Assembly (NCBI GenBank): GCA_035578905.1 | Contig: JAQJVL010000111.1 | Coordinates: forward strand, 645,607-709,606 | Reading direction: 5' to 3' | DNA: 64,000 bases | DNA from: Stictocephala bisonia | Taxonomy: Eukaryota > Arthropoda > Insecta > Hemiptera > Membracidae | Part shown: piece after piece, positions 48,087 through 59,071 of the stretch | How positions within the stretch are numbered: position 1 is the stretch's first letter | How the letters are laid out: each line of letters opens with the position of its first letter | Program-made: the position numbers and the translations under genes | The notes under the pieces: generated by a model | What the model was told of the DNA's origin: nothing | What the model saw: the letters and a program-made list of their open reading frames with translations, nothing else | The model's database searches: none

Positions 48087-51000
48087 GAACCTGGCTGCAG
48101 TGATAACACGAGAGACTGTAGTGACGGGTGTAGGAGTCTGCGGGAGGCGATGTTTCTTCTTATAACGGTCACCAGTTTAGACCGATCTTTCCAATTCCGT
48201 AAGTTCCTATATTCAATACAGCCTGGCTACATTGATTACACGAGAGACTGTAGTGACGGGTGCAGGAGGCTGTGGGAGGCGACGTTTCTCCTTATAACGG
48301 TCACCAGTTTAGACCGATCTTTTCAATTCCGTAAGTTCCTATATTCAATACAGCCTGGCTACATTGATTACACGAGAGACTGTAGTGACGGGTGTAGGAG
48401 GCTGTGGGAGGCGACGTTTCTCCTTATAACGGTCACCAGTTTAGACCGATCTTTTCAATTCCGTAAGTTCCTATATTCAATACAGCCTGGCTACATTGAT
48501 TACACGAGAGACTGTAGTGACGGGTGTAGGAGGCTGTGGGAGGCGACGTTTCTCCTTATAACGGTCACCAGTTTAGACCGATCTTTTCAATTCCGTAAGT
48601 TCCTATATTCAATAGAACCTGGCTGCAGTGATTACACGAGAGACTGTAGTGACGGGTGTAGGAGGCTGTGGGAGGCGACGTTTCTCCTTATAACGGTCAC
48701 CAGTTTAGACCGATCTTTTCAATTCCGTAAGTTCCTATATTCAATACAGCCTGGCTACATTGATTACACGAGAGACTGTAGTGACGGGTGTAGGAGGCTG
48801 TGGGAGGCGACGTTTCTCCTTATAACGGTCACCAGTTTAGACCGATCTTTTCAATTCCGTAAGTTCCTATATTCAATAGAACCTGGCTGCAGTGATTACA
48901 CGAGAGGTGTAGGAGGCTGTGGGAGGCGACGTTTCTCCTTATAACGGTCACCAGTTTAGACCGATCTTTTCAATTCCGTAAGTTCCTATATTCAATACAG
49001 CCTGGCTACATTGATTACACGAGAGACTGTAGTGACAGGTGTAGGAGGCTGTGGGAGGCGATGTTTCTCCTTATAACGGTCACCAGTTTAGGCCGATCTT
49101 TCCAATTCCGTAAGTTCCTATATTCAATACAGCCTGGCTACATTGATTACACGAGAGACTGTAGTGACGGGTGTAGGAGGCTGTGGGGAGCGATGTTTCT
49201 CCTTATAACGGTCACCAGTTTAGGCCGATCTTTCCAATTCCGTAAGTTCCTATATTCAATACAGCCTGGCTACATTGATTACACGAGAGACTGTAGTGAC
49301 GGGTGTAGGAGGCTGTGGGAGGCGATGTTTCTCCTTATAACGGTCACCAGTTTAGGCCGATCTTTCCAATTCCGTAAGTTCCTATATTCAATACAGCCTG
49401 GCTACATTGATTACACGAGAGACTGTAGTGACGGGTGTAGGAGGCTGTGGGAGGCGATGTTTCTCCTTATAACGGTCACCAGTTTAGGCCGATCTTTCCA
49501 ATTCCGTAGGTTCCTATATTCAATAGAGTCTGGCTACAGTGATAACACGAGAGACTGTAGTGACGGGTGTAGGAGGCTGTGGGAGGCGATGTTTCTTCTT
49601 ATAACGGTCACCAGTTTAGACCGATCTTTCCAATTCCGTAGGTTCCTATATTCAATAGAGTCTGGCTACAGTGATAACACGAGAGACTGTAGTGACGGGT
49701 GTAGGAGGCTGTGGGAGGCGATGTTTCTTCTTATAACGGTCACCAGTTTAGGCCGATCTTTCCAATTCCGTAGGTTCCTATATTCAATAGAGTCTGGCTA
49801 CAGTGATAACACGAGAGACTGTAGTGACGGGTGTAGGAGGCTGTGGGAGGCGATGTTTCTTCTTATAACGGTCACCAGTTTAGACCGATCTTTTCAATTC
49901 CGTAAGTTCCTATATTCAATAGAGTCTGGCTACAGTGATAACACGAGAGACTGTAGTGCCGGGTGTAGGAGGCTGTGGGAGGCGATGTTTCTCCTTATAA
50001 CGGTCACCAGTTTAGGCCGATCTTTCCAATTCCGTAAGTTCCTATATTCAATACAGCCTGGCTACATTGATTACACGAGAGACTGTAGTGACGGGTGTAG
50101 GAGGCTGTGGGAGGCGATGTTTCTCCTTATAACGGTCACCAGTTTAGGCCGATCTTTCCAATTCCGTAAGTTCCTATATTCAATAGAGTCTGGCTACAGT
50201 GATAACACGAGAGACTGTAGTGACGGGTGTAGGAGGCTGTGGGAGGCGATGTTTCTTCTTATAACGGTCACCAGTTTAGACCGATCTTTTCAATTCCGTA
50301 AGTTCCTATATTCAATAGAGTCTGGCTACAGTGATAACACGAGAGACTGTAGTGACGGGTGTAGGAGGCTGTGGGAGGCGATGTTTCTTCTTATAACGGT
50401 CACCAGTTTAGACCGATCTTTTCAATTCCGTAAGTTCCTATATTCAATACAGCCTGGCTACATTGATTACACGAGAGACTGTAGTGACGGGTGTAGGAGG
50501 CTGTGGGAGGCGATGTTTCTCCTTATAACGGTCACCAGTTTAGGCCGATCTTTCCAATTCCGTAGGTTCCTATATTCAATAGAGTCTGGCTACAGTGATA
50601 ACACGAGAGACTGTAGTGACGGGTGTAGGAGGCTGTGGGAGGCGATGTTTCTTCTTATAACGGTCACCAGTTTAGACCGATCTTTTCAATTCCGTAAGTT
50701 CCTATATTCAATAGAGCCTGGCTACAGTGATAACACGAGAGACTGTAGTGACGGGTGTATGAGGCTGTGGGAGACGATGTTTCTTCTTATAACGGTCACC
50801 AGTTTAGACCGATCTTTTCAATTCTGTAAGTTCCTATATTCAATAAGCCTGGCTACATTGATTACACGAGAGCCTGTAGTGTCTGGTGTAGGAGGCTGTG
50901 GGAGGCGATGTTTCTCCTTATTACAGTCACTAGTTTAGACCGATCTTTTCAATTCCGTAAGTTCCTATATTCAATACAGCCTGGCTACATTGATTACACG

Positions 51001-52585
51001 AGAGACTGTAGTGTCGGGTGTAGGAGGCTGTGGGAGGCGATGTTTCTCCTTATAACGGTCACCAGTTTAGACCGATCTTTTCAATTCCGTAAGTTCCTAT
51101 ATTCAATAGAGCCTGGCTACATTGATTACACGAGAGACTGTAGTGCCGGGTGTAGGAGGCTGTGGGAGGCGATGTTTTTCCTTATAACGGTCACCAGTTT
51201 AGACCGATCTTTTCAATTCCGTAAGTTCCTATATTCAATACAGCCTGGCTACATTGATTACACGAGAGACTGTAGTGTCGGGTGTAGGAGGCCGTGGGAG
51301 GCGATGTTTCTCCTTATAACGGTCACCAGTTTAGACCGATCTTTTCAATTCCGTAAGTTCCTATATTCAATAGAGCCTGGCTACATTGATTACACGAGAG
51401 ACTGTAGTGTCGGGTGTAGGAGGCTGTGGGAGGCGATGTTTCTCCTTATAACGGTCACTAGTTTAGACCGATCTTTTCAATTCCGTAAGTTCCTATATTC
51501 AATAGAGCCTGGCTACAGTGATAACACGAAAGACTGTAGTGTCGGGTGTAGGAGGCTGTGGGAGGCGATGTTTCTCCTTATAACGGTCACCAGTTTAGAC
51601 TGATCTTTTCAATTCCGTAAGTTCCTATATTCAAATACAGCCTGGCTACATTGATTACACGAGAGACTGTAGTGTCGGGTGTAGGAGGCTGTGGGAGGCG
51701 ATGTTTCTCCTTATAACGGTCAACGGTCACTAGTTTAGACCGATCTTTTCAATTCCGTAAGTTCCTATATTCAATACAGCCTGGCTACATTGATTACACG
51801 AGAGACTGTAGTGTCGAGTGTAGGAGGCTGTGGGAGGCGATGTTTCTCCTTATAACGGTCACCAGTTTAGACCGATCTTTTCAATTCAGTAGGTACCTAT
51901 ATTCAACAGAGCCTGGCTACATTGATTTCACGAGAGCCTGTTGTGTCTGGTGTAGGAGGCTGTGGGAGGCGATGTTTCTCCTTATTACGGTCACTAGTTT
52001 AGACCGATCTTTCCAATTCCGTAAGTTCCTATATTCAATACAGCCTGGCTACATTGATTACACGAGAGACTGTAGTGTCGGGTGTAGAGGCTGTGGGAGG
52101 CGATGTTTCTTCTTATAACGGTCACCAGTTTAGACCGATCTTTTCAATTCAGTAGGTACCTATATTCAATACAGCCTGGCTACATTGATTACACGAGAGA
52201 CTGTAGTGTCGGGTGTAGAGGCTGTGGGAGGCGATGTTTCTCCTTATTACGGTCACTAGTTTAGACCGATCTTTTCAATTCCGTAAGTTCCTATATTCAA
52301 TACAGCCTGGCTACATTGATTACACGAGAGACTGTAGTGTCGGGTGTAGGAGGCTGTGGGAGGCGATGTTTCTCCTTATAACGGTCACCAGTTTAGACCG
52401 ATCTTTCCAATTCCGTAAGTTCCTATATTCAATACAGCCTGGCTACATTGATTACACGAGAGACTGTAGTGTCGGGTGTAGAGGCTGTGGGAGGCGATGT
52501 TTCTCCTTATAACGGTCACCAGTTTAGACCGATCTTTTCAATTCCGTAAGTTCCTATATTCAATAGAGCCTGGCTACATTGATTA
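48087..52585 (+). repeat. 132-bp tandem array, about 34 units
   Basis: Unit landmarks are GGTCACCAGTTTAGACCGAT, CAATTCCGTAAGTTCCTATA, GCCTGGCTACATTGATTACA, CGAGAGACTGTAGTGACGGG and GTAGGAGGCTGTGGGAGGCG. Because 132 is 44 codons, one plus-strand frame stays open for 625 codons (49061-50938), 264 (48150-48944) and 231 (50908-51603). Differences between units are mostly amino-acid changing (gac/ggc, aag/agg, cag/gag, att/agt, tac/aac, gac/gtc/gcc) and several units carry frame-breaking indels (near 48905, 50845, 51636, 51723 and 52088). Coding is therefore unlikely. Unit types ATTGATTAC and AGTGATAAC are intermixed. Confidence 0.97.
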
Positions 52586-52718
52586 TTCTTCTTGTACAAT
52601 ATCAAAACTAGTCATTTCCAAAAGATCTTCGTTCCCCCCTGAACTGTAGCTAAGCCCCCTACCTCCCCTAGGTAGTTTGCCTTGCATCCGACCCAAGTTA
52701 GATTCTCGGCTTCGAATA

Positions 52719-55208
52719 CAGGGTGATTCATGACGTTCTCCCCACACTTCTATAGCATATTCTACTACTAAAAACAATGAAAAAATGTCATATAAACAGG
52801 TCCAAAAACGCTTCGTTAGCGAGTTACAGCCATCGAAAGATTTCGTCATGGTTCATGGGCAAAAAATGAAATAATATTGTACATAACTTATGGAAAGGTA
52901 TATTAGGATTGAAATTCCATGATTTCATATGTATTTTCACATGGAAAAGCTAATAAAATAGGTTTGAGAACTGTACCTTAAGTAGTTTTTCAGTAATCCG
53001 GGTTAAAATTGGGATATTAGGACAAAAAATTCAGTTTTTCTCAGTTTAGTGTACAGAAACGTTGTTAAATTGGTTACAAAGGCACACAACTTTCGTACAT
53101 TATTTGTTTAGAATTTAATTCTGAGTAGATTGATATAAGTTGTGTAAAAAATACTACAGAAATAAGAACAGAAACTCAAATTTATTAAATTAAATACATA
53201 AATTACCTTAAAAGAACAACAAATTGATTTTCCCAACTTTAGACATGTTTTTTATTACAGTACATGTTCAAAAGTGAGGCCTCCATTTTCGATGCATTTT
53301 AAAGCACGTTTGTGTACTGCTTTTGTTGAATTTCTCAATTTTCTTGGGTGTTCCTTTAGCTGTGTAGCAGAATCCATAATACGGGCAGTTAATTCTTCTC
53401 GCGAATTAACTCTTGTCTTGTAGACTAGACCTTTCATCCATCCCCAGATACAATAATCCAATGGAGATAGATCTGGTGATCTTGGTGGCCAAGGGTAAGG
53501 CCCTCCACGGCCAATCCATCGTCCAGGAAATTGATCATTCAAGTGAGTAATAACGGCCCGAGAAAAGTGGGGAGGTGCTCCATCATGCTGGAAGAACAAA
53601 TTTCGTCTGAGATGCAAAGGAATATCCTCAAGCAGCTGTGGCAACTCATCTTGAAGGAAGTGCAAATAAAACTCAGCATTTAGTCGTGCAGGTAGTATGA
53701 ATGGTCCAATCAGCCAATTGTGTATAAGACCACACCAGACATTGACACTAAATCGGTGTTGAAAGTTCTGTTCAATTACCTCATGAGGATTTTCTTGAGC
53801 CCATGAGTGCTCATTGTGCAAGTTGTTGACCCCATCCCTAGTGAACTGTGCTTCATCAGTAAAGAGAATACGCTTGTACAGTTGTTGATTAGTATTTAAA
53901 AAGTAGCAAAACTCCAAGCGAAGTGGGCCATCCCCCGGCTGTAGATGTTGAACCTTTTGTTTATGAAATGGATGAAATTAAAGTCGCTTGAGTGATCTCC
54001 ACACAGTTGACTGTGAAACTCCTATCCGCCTAGAGAGACGCCGTGTACTTACACCTGGACTTCGGAGAACAGCGTTAATAATGTTATTATTATCATCATG
54101 TTGGAAAGCACGTTCATAACTAGTACGAATACTTGGTAGTGATCCTGTATCCCGAAGATTGAGGAAAGTTTCACGTATTGTTTTGGAATCTGGAATCCTC
54201 CTATTAGGGTAACGTAGTTCATATTCATCTCTAGCAGCTTTAGCATTACCATTACAATAACCCAAAATAAAAACCATATCAGCATATTCTTCCGATGTAA
54301 ATACGTAAGGCATTATTTCACTGACAAAACAACCAATAGACAACTCGCAGAAAACAATTATTATTGCAATGCACTTCACACAAATAGCTTTTGTAACTTG
54401 CAAAACACTACTACAGTACTGTTATACTGTAATGAACAGGTTATGTACAAACCGGATCAAGAAATAATTGTTGATCAGCTGTTGTTCATGCGTTACCAAC
54501 TTAGGAAAAAAATTAAACAAATTAGAAAAAGGTTTTGCGTACAATATTACGTTGTTATTGGTTGTAAAATGATGCTGGACAATGTTTATTGTTTATTTTT
54601 TTGGATTTATCATTTATTATTTACTCTTAGTTTTATTCTTAATAACAATTATAATAATAATTGCATTTGTTAGACCAAAGCAATGATTTTGCTTAATTTG
54701 TATAGTAATTTCTTTTGCATTAATAATGTATTTAATTTAATAAATTTGAGTTTCTGTTCTTATTTCTGTAGTATTTTTTACACAACTTATATCAATCTAC
54801 TCAGAATTAAATTCTAAACAAATAATGTATGAAAGTTGTGTGCCTTTGTAACCAATTTAACAACGTTTCTGTACACTAAACTGAGAAAAACTGAATTTTT
54901 TGTCCTAATATCCCAATTTTAACCCGGATTACTCAAAAACTACTTAAGGTTCAGTTCTCAAACCTATTTTATTAGCTTTTCCATGTGAAAATACATATGA
55001 AATCATGGAATTTCAATCCTAATATACCTTTCCATAAGTTATGTACAATATTATTTCATTTTTTGCCCATGAACCATAACGAAATCTTTCGATGGCTGTA
55101 ACTCGCTAACGAAGCGTTTTTGGACCTATGTTTATATGACATTTTTTCATTGTTTTTAGTAGTAGAATATGCTATAGAAGTGGGGGGAGAACGTCATGAA
55201 TCACCCTG
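52719..55208 (-). mobile_element. DD41D Tc1/mariner transposon, full length
   Basis: 2490 bp flanked by TA (52717-52718 and 55209-55210). Termini are CAGGGTGATTCATGACG and the inverted CGTCATGAATCACCCTG. Terminal inverted repeats are about 480 bp (52719-53199 and 54726-55208) and differ by a few substitutions and one 2-bp indel, so they look recent. The transposase frame lies between them on the minus strand, starting about 410 bp inside the right repeat. It sits 134 bp from the edge of the 132-bp array. The single defect I can see is a stop codon in the transposase. The complete structure with so little divergence suggests recent activity or rescue by relatives elsewhere. Confidence 0.95.
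53255..54313 (-). pseudogene. DD41D transposase with DUF4817 N-terminus, one in-frame stop
   Basis: This encoded the enzyme that cuts and pastes the 52719-55208 element. From the ATG at 54313 the frame is 353 codons with the stop. Residues 4-60 (FTSEEYADMVFILGYCNG and RYPNRRIPD) match the DUF4817 helix-turn-helix region common in arthropod elements. Residues about 76-111 (SPGVSTRRLSRRIGVSQSTV) form a second DNA-binding helix-turn-helix. The catalytic part has D153 (ILFTDEAQF), D244 (QHDGAPPHF) and D286 (SPDLSPLDY); 41 residues separate the last two. It ends GGLTFEHVL. Codon 112 is TAA (53978-53980), directly between the DNA-binding and catalytic parts. The frame is otherwise continuous, so this is a nonsense change and not a frameshift. 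I chose the ATG at 54313 because upstream codons do not match the family. Length is normal for the group. Confidence 0.93.
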
Positions 55209-55374
55209 TATATGAATTGGAGTCCAACAATCCGACTGACCGAATAGACCTCTCAGGGTAGGGAAAATGTGTCTTAATTTGTCTTATATCCACACTAGCT
55301 CTGGGCCATATGAGACGTGTAAAGTATCTTAAATCTTTCAACATAAGGTATCAAATTGTTTGTTTTATAAGACT

Positions 55375-55500
55375 AAAAAGTGATTGAGAACATTGTCAAT
55401 GACCTTGTTATTGGTAGGTAGGCTTTCTGATATTGTCCCACCCAGGGGCCAGGAACAGGTCAATATACATCTCGCCCCCCTCCTGTCAGTTAGTTATATT
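55375..55500 (+). repeat. Inverted pair flanking the 63-bp array region, left arm
   Basis: About 125 bp match the reverse complement of 58309-58440. Shared words include GCTTT/GCATTT, GGTAGGTAGGC, GATATTGT, GGAACAGGTCAATATACA, CCCCCCTCC and GTCAGTTA. Similarity stops at both edges. Confidence 0.75.
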
Positions 55501-56497
55501 GTTGCACACCAATCTTCCGTGGGCTCAGTTGTCGGCTGATGACTCCCCGTCCCCTACACAAACCAATACACTCTATCCATTTCTTTACACCTCACCAACA
55601 ATTTTTTACAACAAGCTGCGTTTGTTCAAGACGCCATAGCACACGCACTAATTAATTTATTATTTAGCTGTGAGTGAGGGTTGGGGTCTGAAGGTTGACT
55701 GTTGTATGTAACTGTATATGCCAATGATAACTGTGGATTCCTAGTCAACTTATCAGTCAGTCGTGGTTTTAGAGAACCTACAATAACGTTTATAAAACTT
55801 TGGAGCCTGTGGCATAGCCACGTCACGTGATACCAGTGCTAAGAACTTCTAGACGTTGAATGAGTGGATTGGGCTTTTAGTGTATATTCCACTAGCACCA
55901 CTATGTATAGAGTGGATATTTCTGTATGATAGATCAAGTTTTAACATATATTCACAGATTCAACCCCACATAAATAGGCATATCTTACGCATGAATATAG
56001 ATATATAAAGTTGCCGATATCGGTTCTCTCGTCTTCTGTGAACCGAAAGGCAGTAGACATAGTACCAGAGGACAGAAATAAAGGCTCGTTTCGGATTTTC
56101 TGGAGTATAAAAGATAAAAATGTACAACATTAACATCACTCTAAGTAGAATGTATAGTTACCATTCTATATATACATAACTCTTTTTGTGTTTATGTACA
56201 TTAATTAACAACATATTATTATAAATATGTTAAAACTGATCGCAGACTATTCAATGAACTTTTTATTTCTAAATTACTCTTCTATTGGGGTCATTGTAAA
56301 GTCATAAAGCGATTAAAGTTAAAGTTCATCTTATTCGTAGTGTGTTGACTGTCAACATATCCATACTACAAAGATTTGTGTATTTTTAATATTTAAGTAC
56401 GAAATACCTTTAAACTGAATACCACAATCCACATTTCTACAGTTGAAGTGTTCCCATGAGGGCGAACAAGTGTAGTTTTAAGGTGATGCTGTTGAAC
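55501..56497. other. Non-coding stretch
   Basis: No gene or element recognised. Confidence 0.5.
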
Positions 56498-56745
56498 AAC
56501 GCCGGCGGTTATTCAATCAATAAGCACAGAACTCGGATGCAGATATCTACGTAGCTGCACTGGATATACTTCATTAGGCTTCTAGTTAATTAATAACACT
56601 TCCATCGCTGTTTGCAGCCCTCCCCCTCCACCTGCTAAGAGCCGTTTTGTTTATCTCATCACTCTGCCAAGTGCCCTTCTCAAGTAGTTCTCAGCCAATT
56701 TGGTTTCTTCATATTCGGCTCATTCGATTGAGTCATCTAAAAGTC
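56498..56745 (+). repeat. Inverted non-coding duplication, member B
   Basis: The partner of 46040-46296, in opposite orientation about 10.2 kb away. The core GATGCAGATATCTACGTAGC and the AGTTAATTAATAACA box are flanked by TCACTCTGCCAAGTG and TCTCAGCCAATTTGG. Composition is balanced, with no open frame. Confidence 0.75.
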
Positions 56746-57270
56746 AGCCGTTCGCATGAAGATAGCACAAAGTTATTTTCTTCATACTTTCCATAATTCT
56801 TTTTGCAATCAAAGGCCATACATACTTAAAGTATCCTTGAGTCTTTAATTTAATAATAACAAAATTAAAAAACTACGAATGCGATGAATGAACTTAGTTT
56901 CCAACATATTTGGATTCCAGGTGCTAATCAAGGACCGAGTGACGTCATATTATACCCAGTACATACAATTTAAGTTAGAGAAAGGCATTATTTTATGAAT
57001 TTATCCAATAAAATTACTTTAGATATGTAACTTTGTATGTGTTGATACGGGAAATTGTAGTTGTTTATCGTAATAAAATTTTGTAAGTTTATTTGTTTTT
57101 ATTATAAGCTTTACTAAGAACAGATTCATGCTAGCCAGAGAAGGCAAGGCTGGAAGGCACCATACGTTAAACATTCTAGCCCCCCCCCCCCAGGTTGCTT
57201 CTTCCTCATCAAACTGAAATTATGCGATCTTTGTCCTGGCATAAATACTACATGGTAACTGAATGTACTT
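56746..57270. other. AT-rich non-coding stretch
   Basis: No gene. A C run near 57180-57191 is a likely length-variable tract. Confidence 0.5.
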
Positions 57271-58291
57271 CGGCTACTTAGTACGCTGTTTGAGTGTAAT
57301 GTAGTGTCCGCCGAGGGAAGATGACACACCAGCTGGCAACTTAGTACACTTATTGAGTGTAATGTAGTGTCCGCCGAGGGAAGTTGACACACCAGCTGGC
57401 CACTTAATACGCTGTTCGAGTGTAATGTAGTGTCCGCCGAGGGAGGGTGACACACCAGCCGGCCACTTAGTACGCTGTTCGAGTGTAATGTAGTGTCCGC
57501 CGTGGGAAGGTGACACACCAGCCGGCCACTTAGTACACGGATTGAGTGTAATGTAGTGTCCGCCGAGGGAAGGTGACACACCAGCCATCCACTTAGTACA
57601 CTGATTGAGTGTAATGTAGTGTCCGCCAAAGGAAGGTGGCACACCAGCCGGCCACTTAGTACACTGATTGAGTGTAATGTATTGTCCGCCGAGGGAAGGT
57701 GACACACCAGCCGGCCACTTAGTACACTGATTGAGTGTAATGTATTGTCCGTCGAGGGAAGGTGACACACCAGCCGGCCACTTAGTACACTGATTGAGTG
57801 TAATGTAGTGTCCGCCGAGGGAAGATGACACACCAGCCGGCCACTTAGTAAACTGATTGAGTGTAATGTAGTGTCCGCCGAGGGAAGGTGACACACCAGC
57901 CGGCCACTTAGTACACTGACTGAGTGTAATGTAGTGTCCGCCGAGGGAAGGTGACACACCAGCCGGCCACTTAGTACAGTGATTGAGTGTAATGTAGTGT
58001 CCGCCGAGGGAAGATGACACACCAGCCGGCCCCTTAGTAAACTGATTGAGTGTAATGTAGTGTCCGCCGAGGGAAGGTGACACACCAGCCGGCCACTTAG
58101 TACACTGACTGAGTGTAATGTAGTGTCCGCCGAGGGAAGGTGACACACCAGCCAGCTACTTAGTACACTGATTTGAGTGTAATCTAGTGTCCGCCGAGGG
58201 AAGGTGACACACCAGCCGGCCACTTAGTACACTGATTGAGTGTAATGTAGTGTCCGCCGAGGGAAGGTAACACACCAGCCGGCCACTTAGT
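57271..58291 (-). repeat. 63-bp tandem array, about 16 units
   Basis: The unit is CACTTAGTACACTGATTGAG, TGTAATGTAGTGTCCGCCGA, GGGAAGGTGACACACCAGCC and GGC. 63 bp is 21 codons, so two minus-strand frames remain open (365 and 290 codons). The deduced peptide simply repeats LVCHLPSADTTLHS. Differences between units change amino acids freely and there is no independent coding evidence. A two-unit pattern (GACTGAGT after GATTGAGT, with GGAAGATG) is copied near 57790-58110. Confidence 0.96.
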
Positions 58292-58308
58292 TTACGAACG
58301 AGGGGTAC

Positions 58309-58440
58309 AAAATTATAACTGACAGTTGTTGGGAGGGGGGGAGGTGTTGTGTATATTGACCTGTTCCTCGGTGGAACAATATCAAAATGCCTACCTACCT
58401 GTTAAATAGTAATGACAAGGTTCTCAATCGCTTTTAAATC
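58309..58440 (-). repeat. Inverted pair flanking the 63-bp array region, right arm
   Basis: Reverse-complement partner of 55375-55500. It begins only about 18 bp after the last 63-bp unit. Confidence 0.75.
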
Positions 58441-59071
58441 TTAACAAATAAATAATCATAATGAGAAATATAATTTTTGTATCACATTTCACTACATAAA
58501 AAAAATTCCATGAGCCAAACGACTGATATGTAATAATGAAATAGAAAAATGATGACGGAAAGTGTATAAATGGAAAAATTAGTATCAACCTAATATATTA
58601 AAGTTTATAAAGTGATTAATTATTACCATATTACATTAAAATACCAATATCAGTTGATATACAAAAATATCACCACGGTTAACCTCTGTAGATAGTAATA
58701 TCTTTAAAGGAACTGTTTTATTTTCAATCACTATCGTTGAACACGTCCGCTAACTACTTTGTGAATGAGCTACATTTATATGTTCTGTACGTGGCAATAC
58801 GTCAAAAAGTATTTGTTTTTTACTAATTTAAATTTATAGCTTCCATTGTCAACAGAAGTTCTATGAATAATATAATCAGTTATACTAAATTATCTATTTT
58901 TTAATTAAAAACTATACATTTTATTTAAGCCTACTAAACAATTATTGTAAAAGTCAATAAAATATTTTATTTTTAATTGTATTACGTACATATTAATTTA
59001 TGAAAATGTGAATACGATTGAGGAATGTTTTAAAACGGACTAAAATAAAAGCTGTAGACGAATGAAAAAAA
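58441..59071. other. AT-rich non-coding stretch
   Basis: No gene or element recognised. Confidence 0.5.

Noticed and set aside
49061..50938. 625-codon open frame as a repetitive protein gene
   Set aside because: It is 44-codon units of a 132-bp satellite. Differences are mostly non-synonymous, nearby units are frame-shifted, and there is no unique N- or C-terminus or promoter.
57126..58223. 365- and 290-codon minus-strand frames
   Set aside because: Both follow from the 63-bp period (21 codons) lacking stops in two frames; two overlapping long frames cannot both be genes.
1..58291. Shared word ACTGATTGAGT in the 76-bp and 63-bp arrays
   Set aside because: Only 11 bases are shared and the rest of the units do not align; chance is sufficient.
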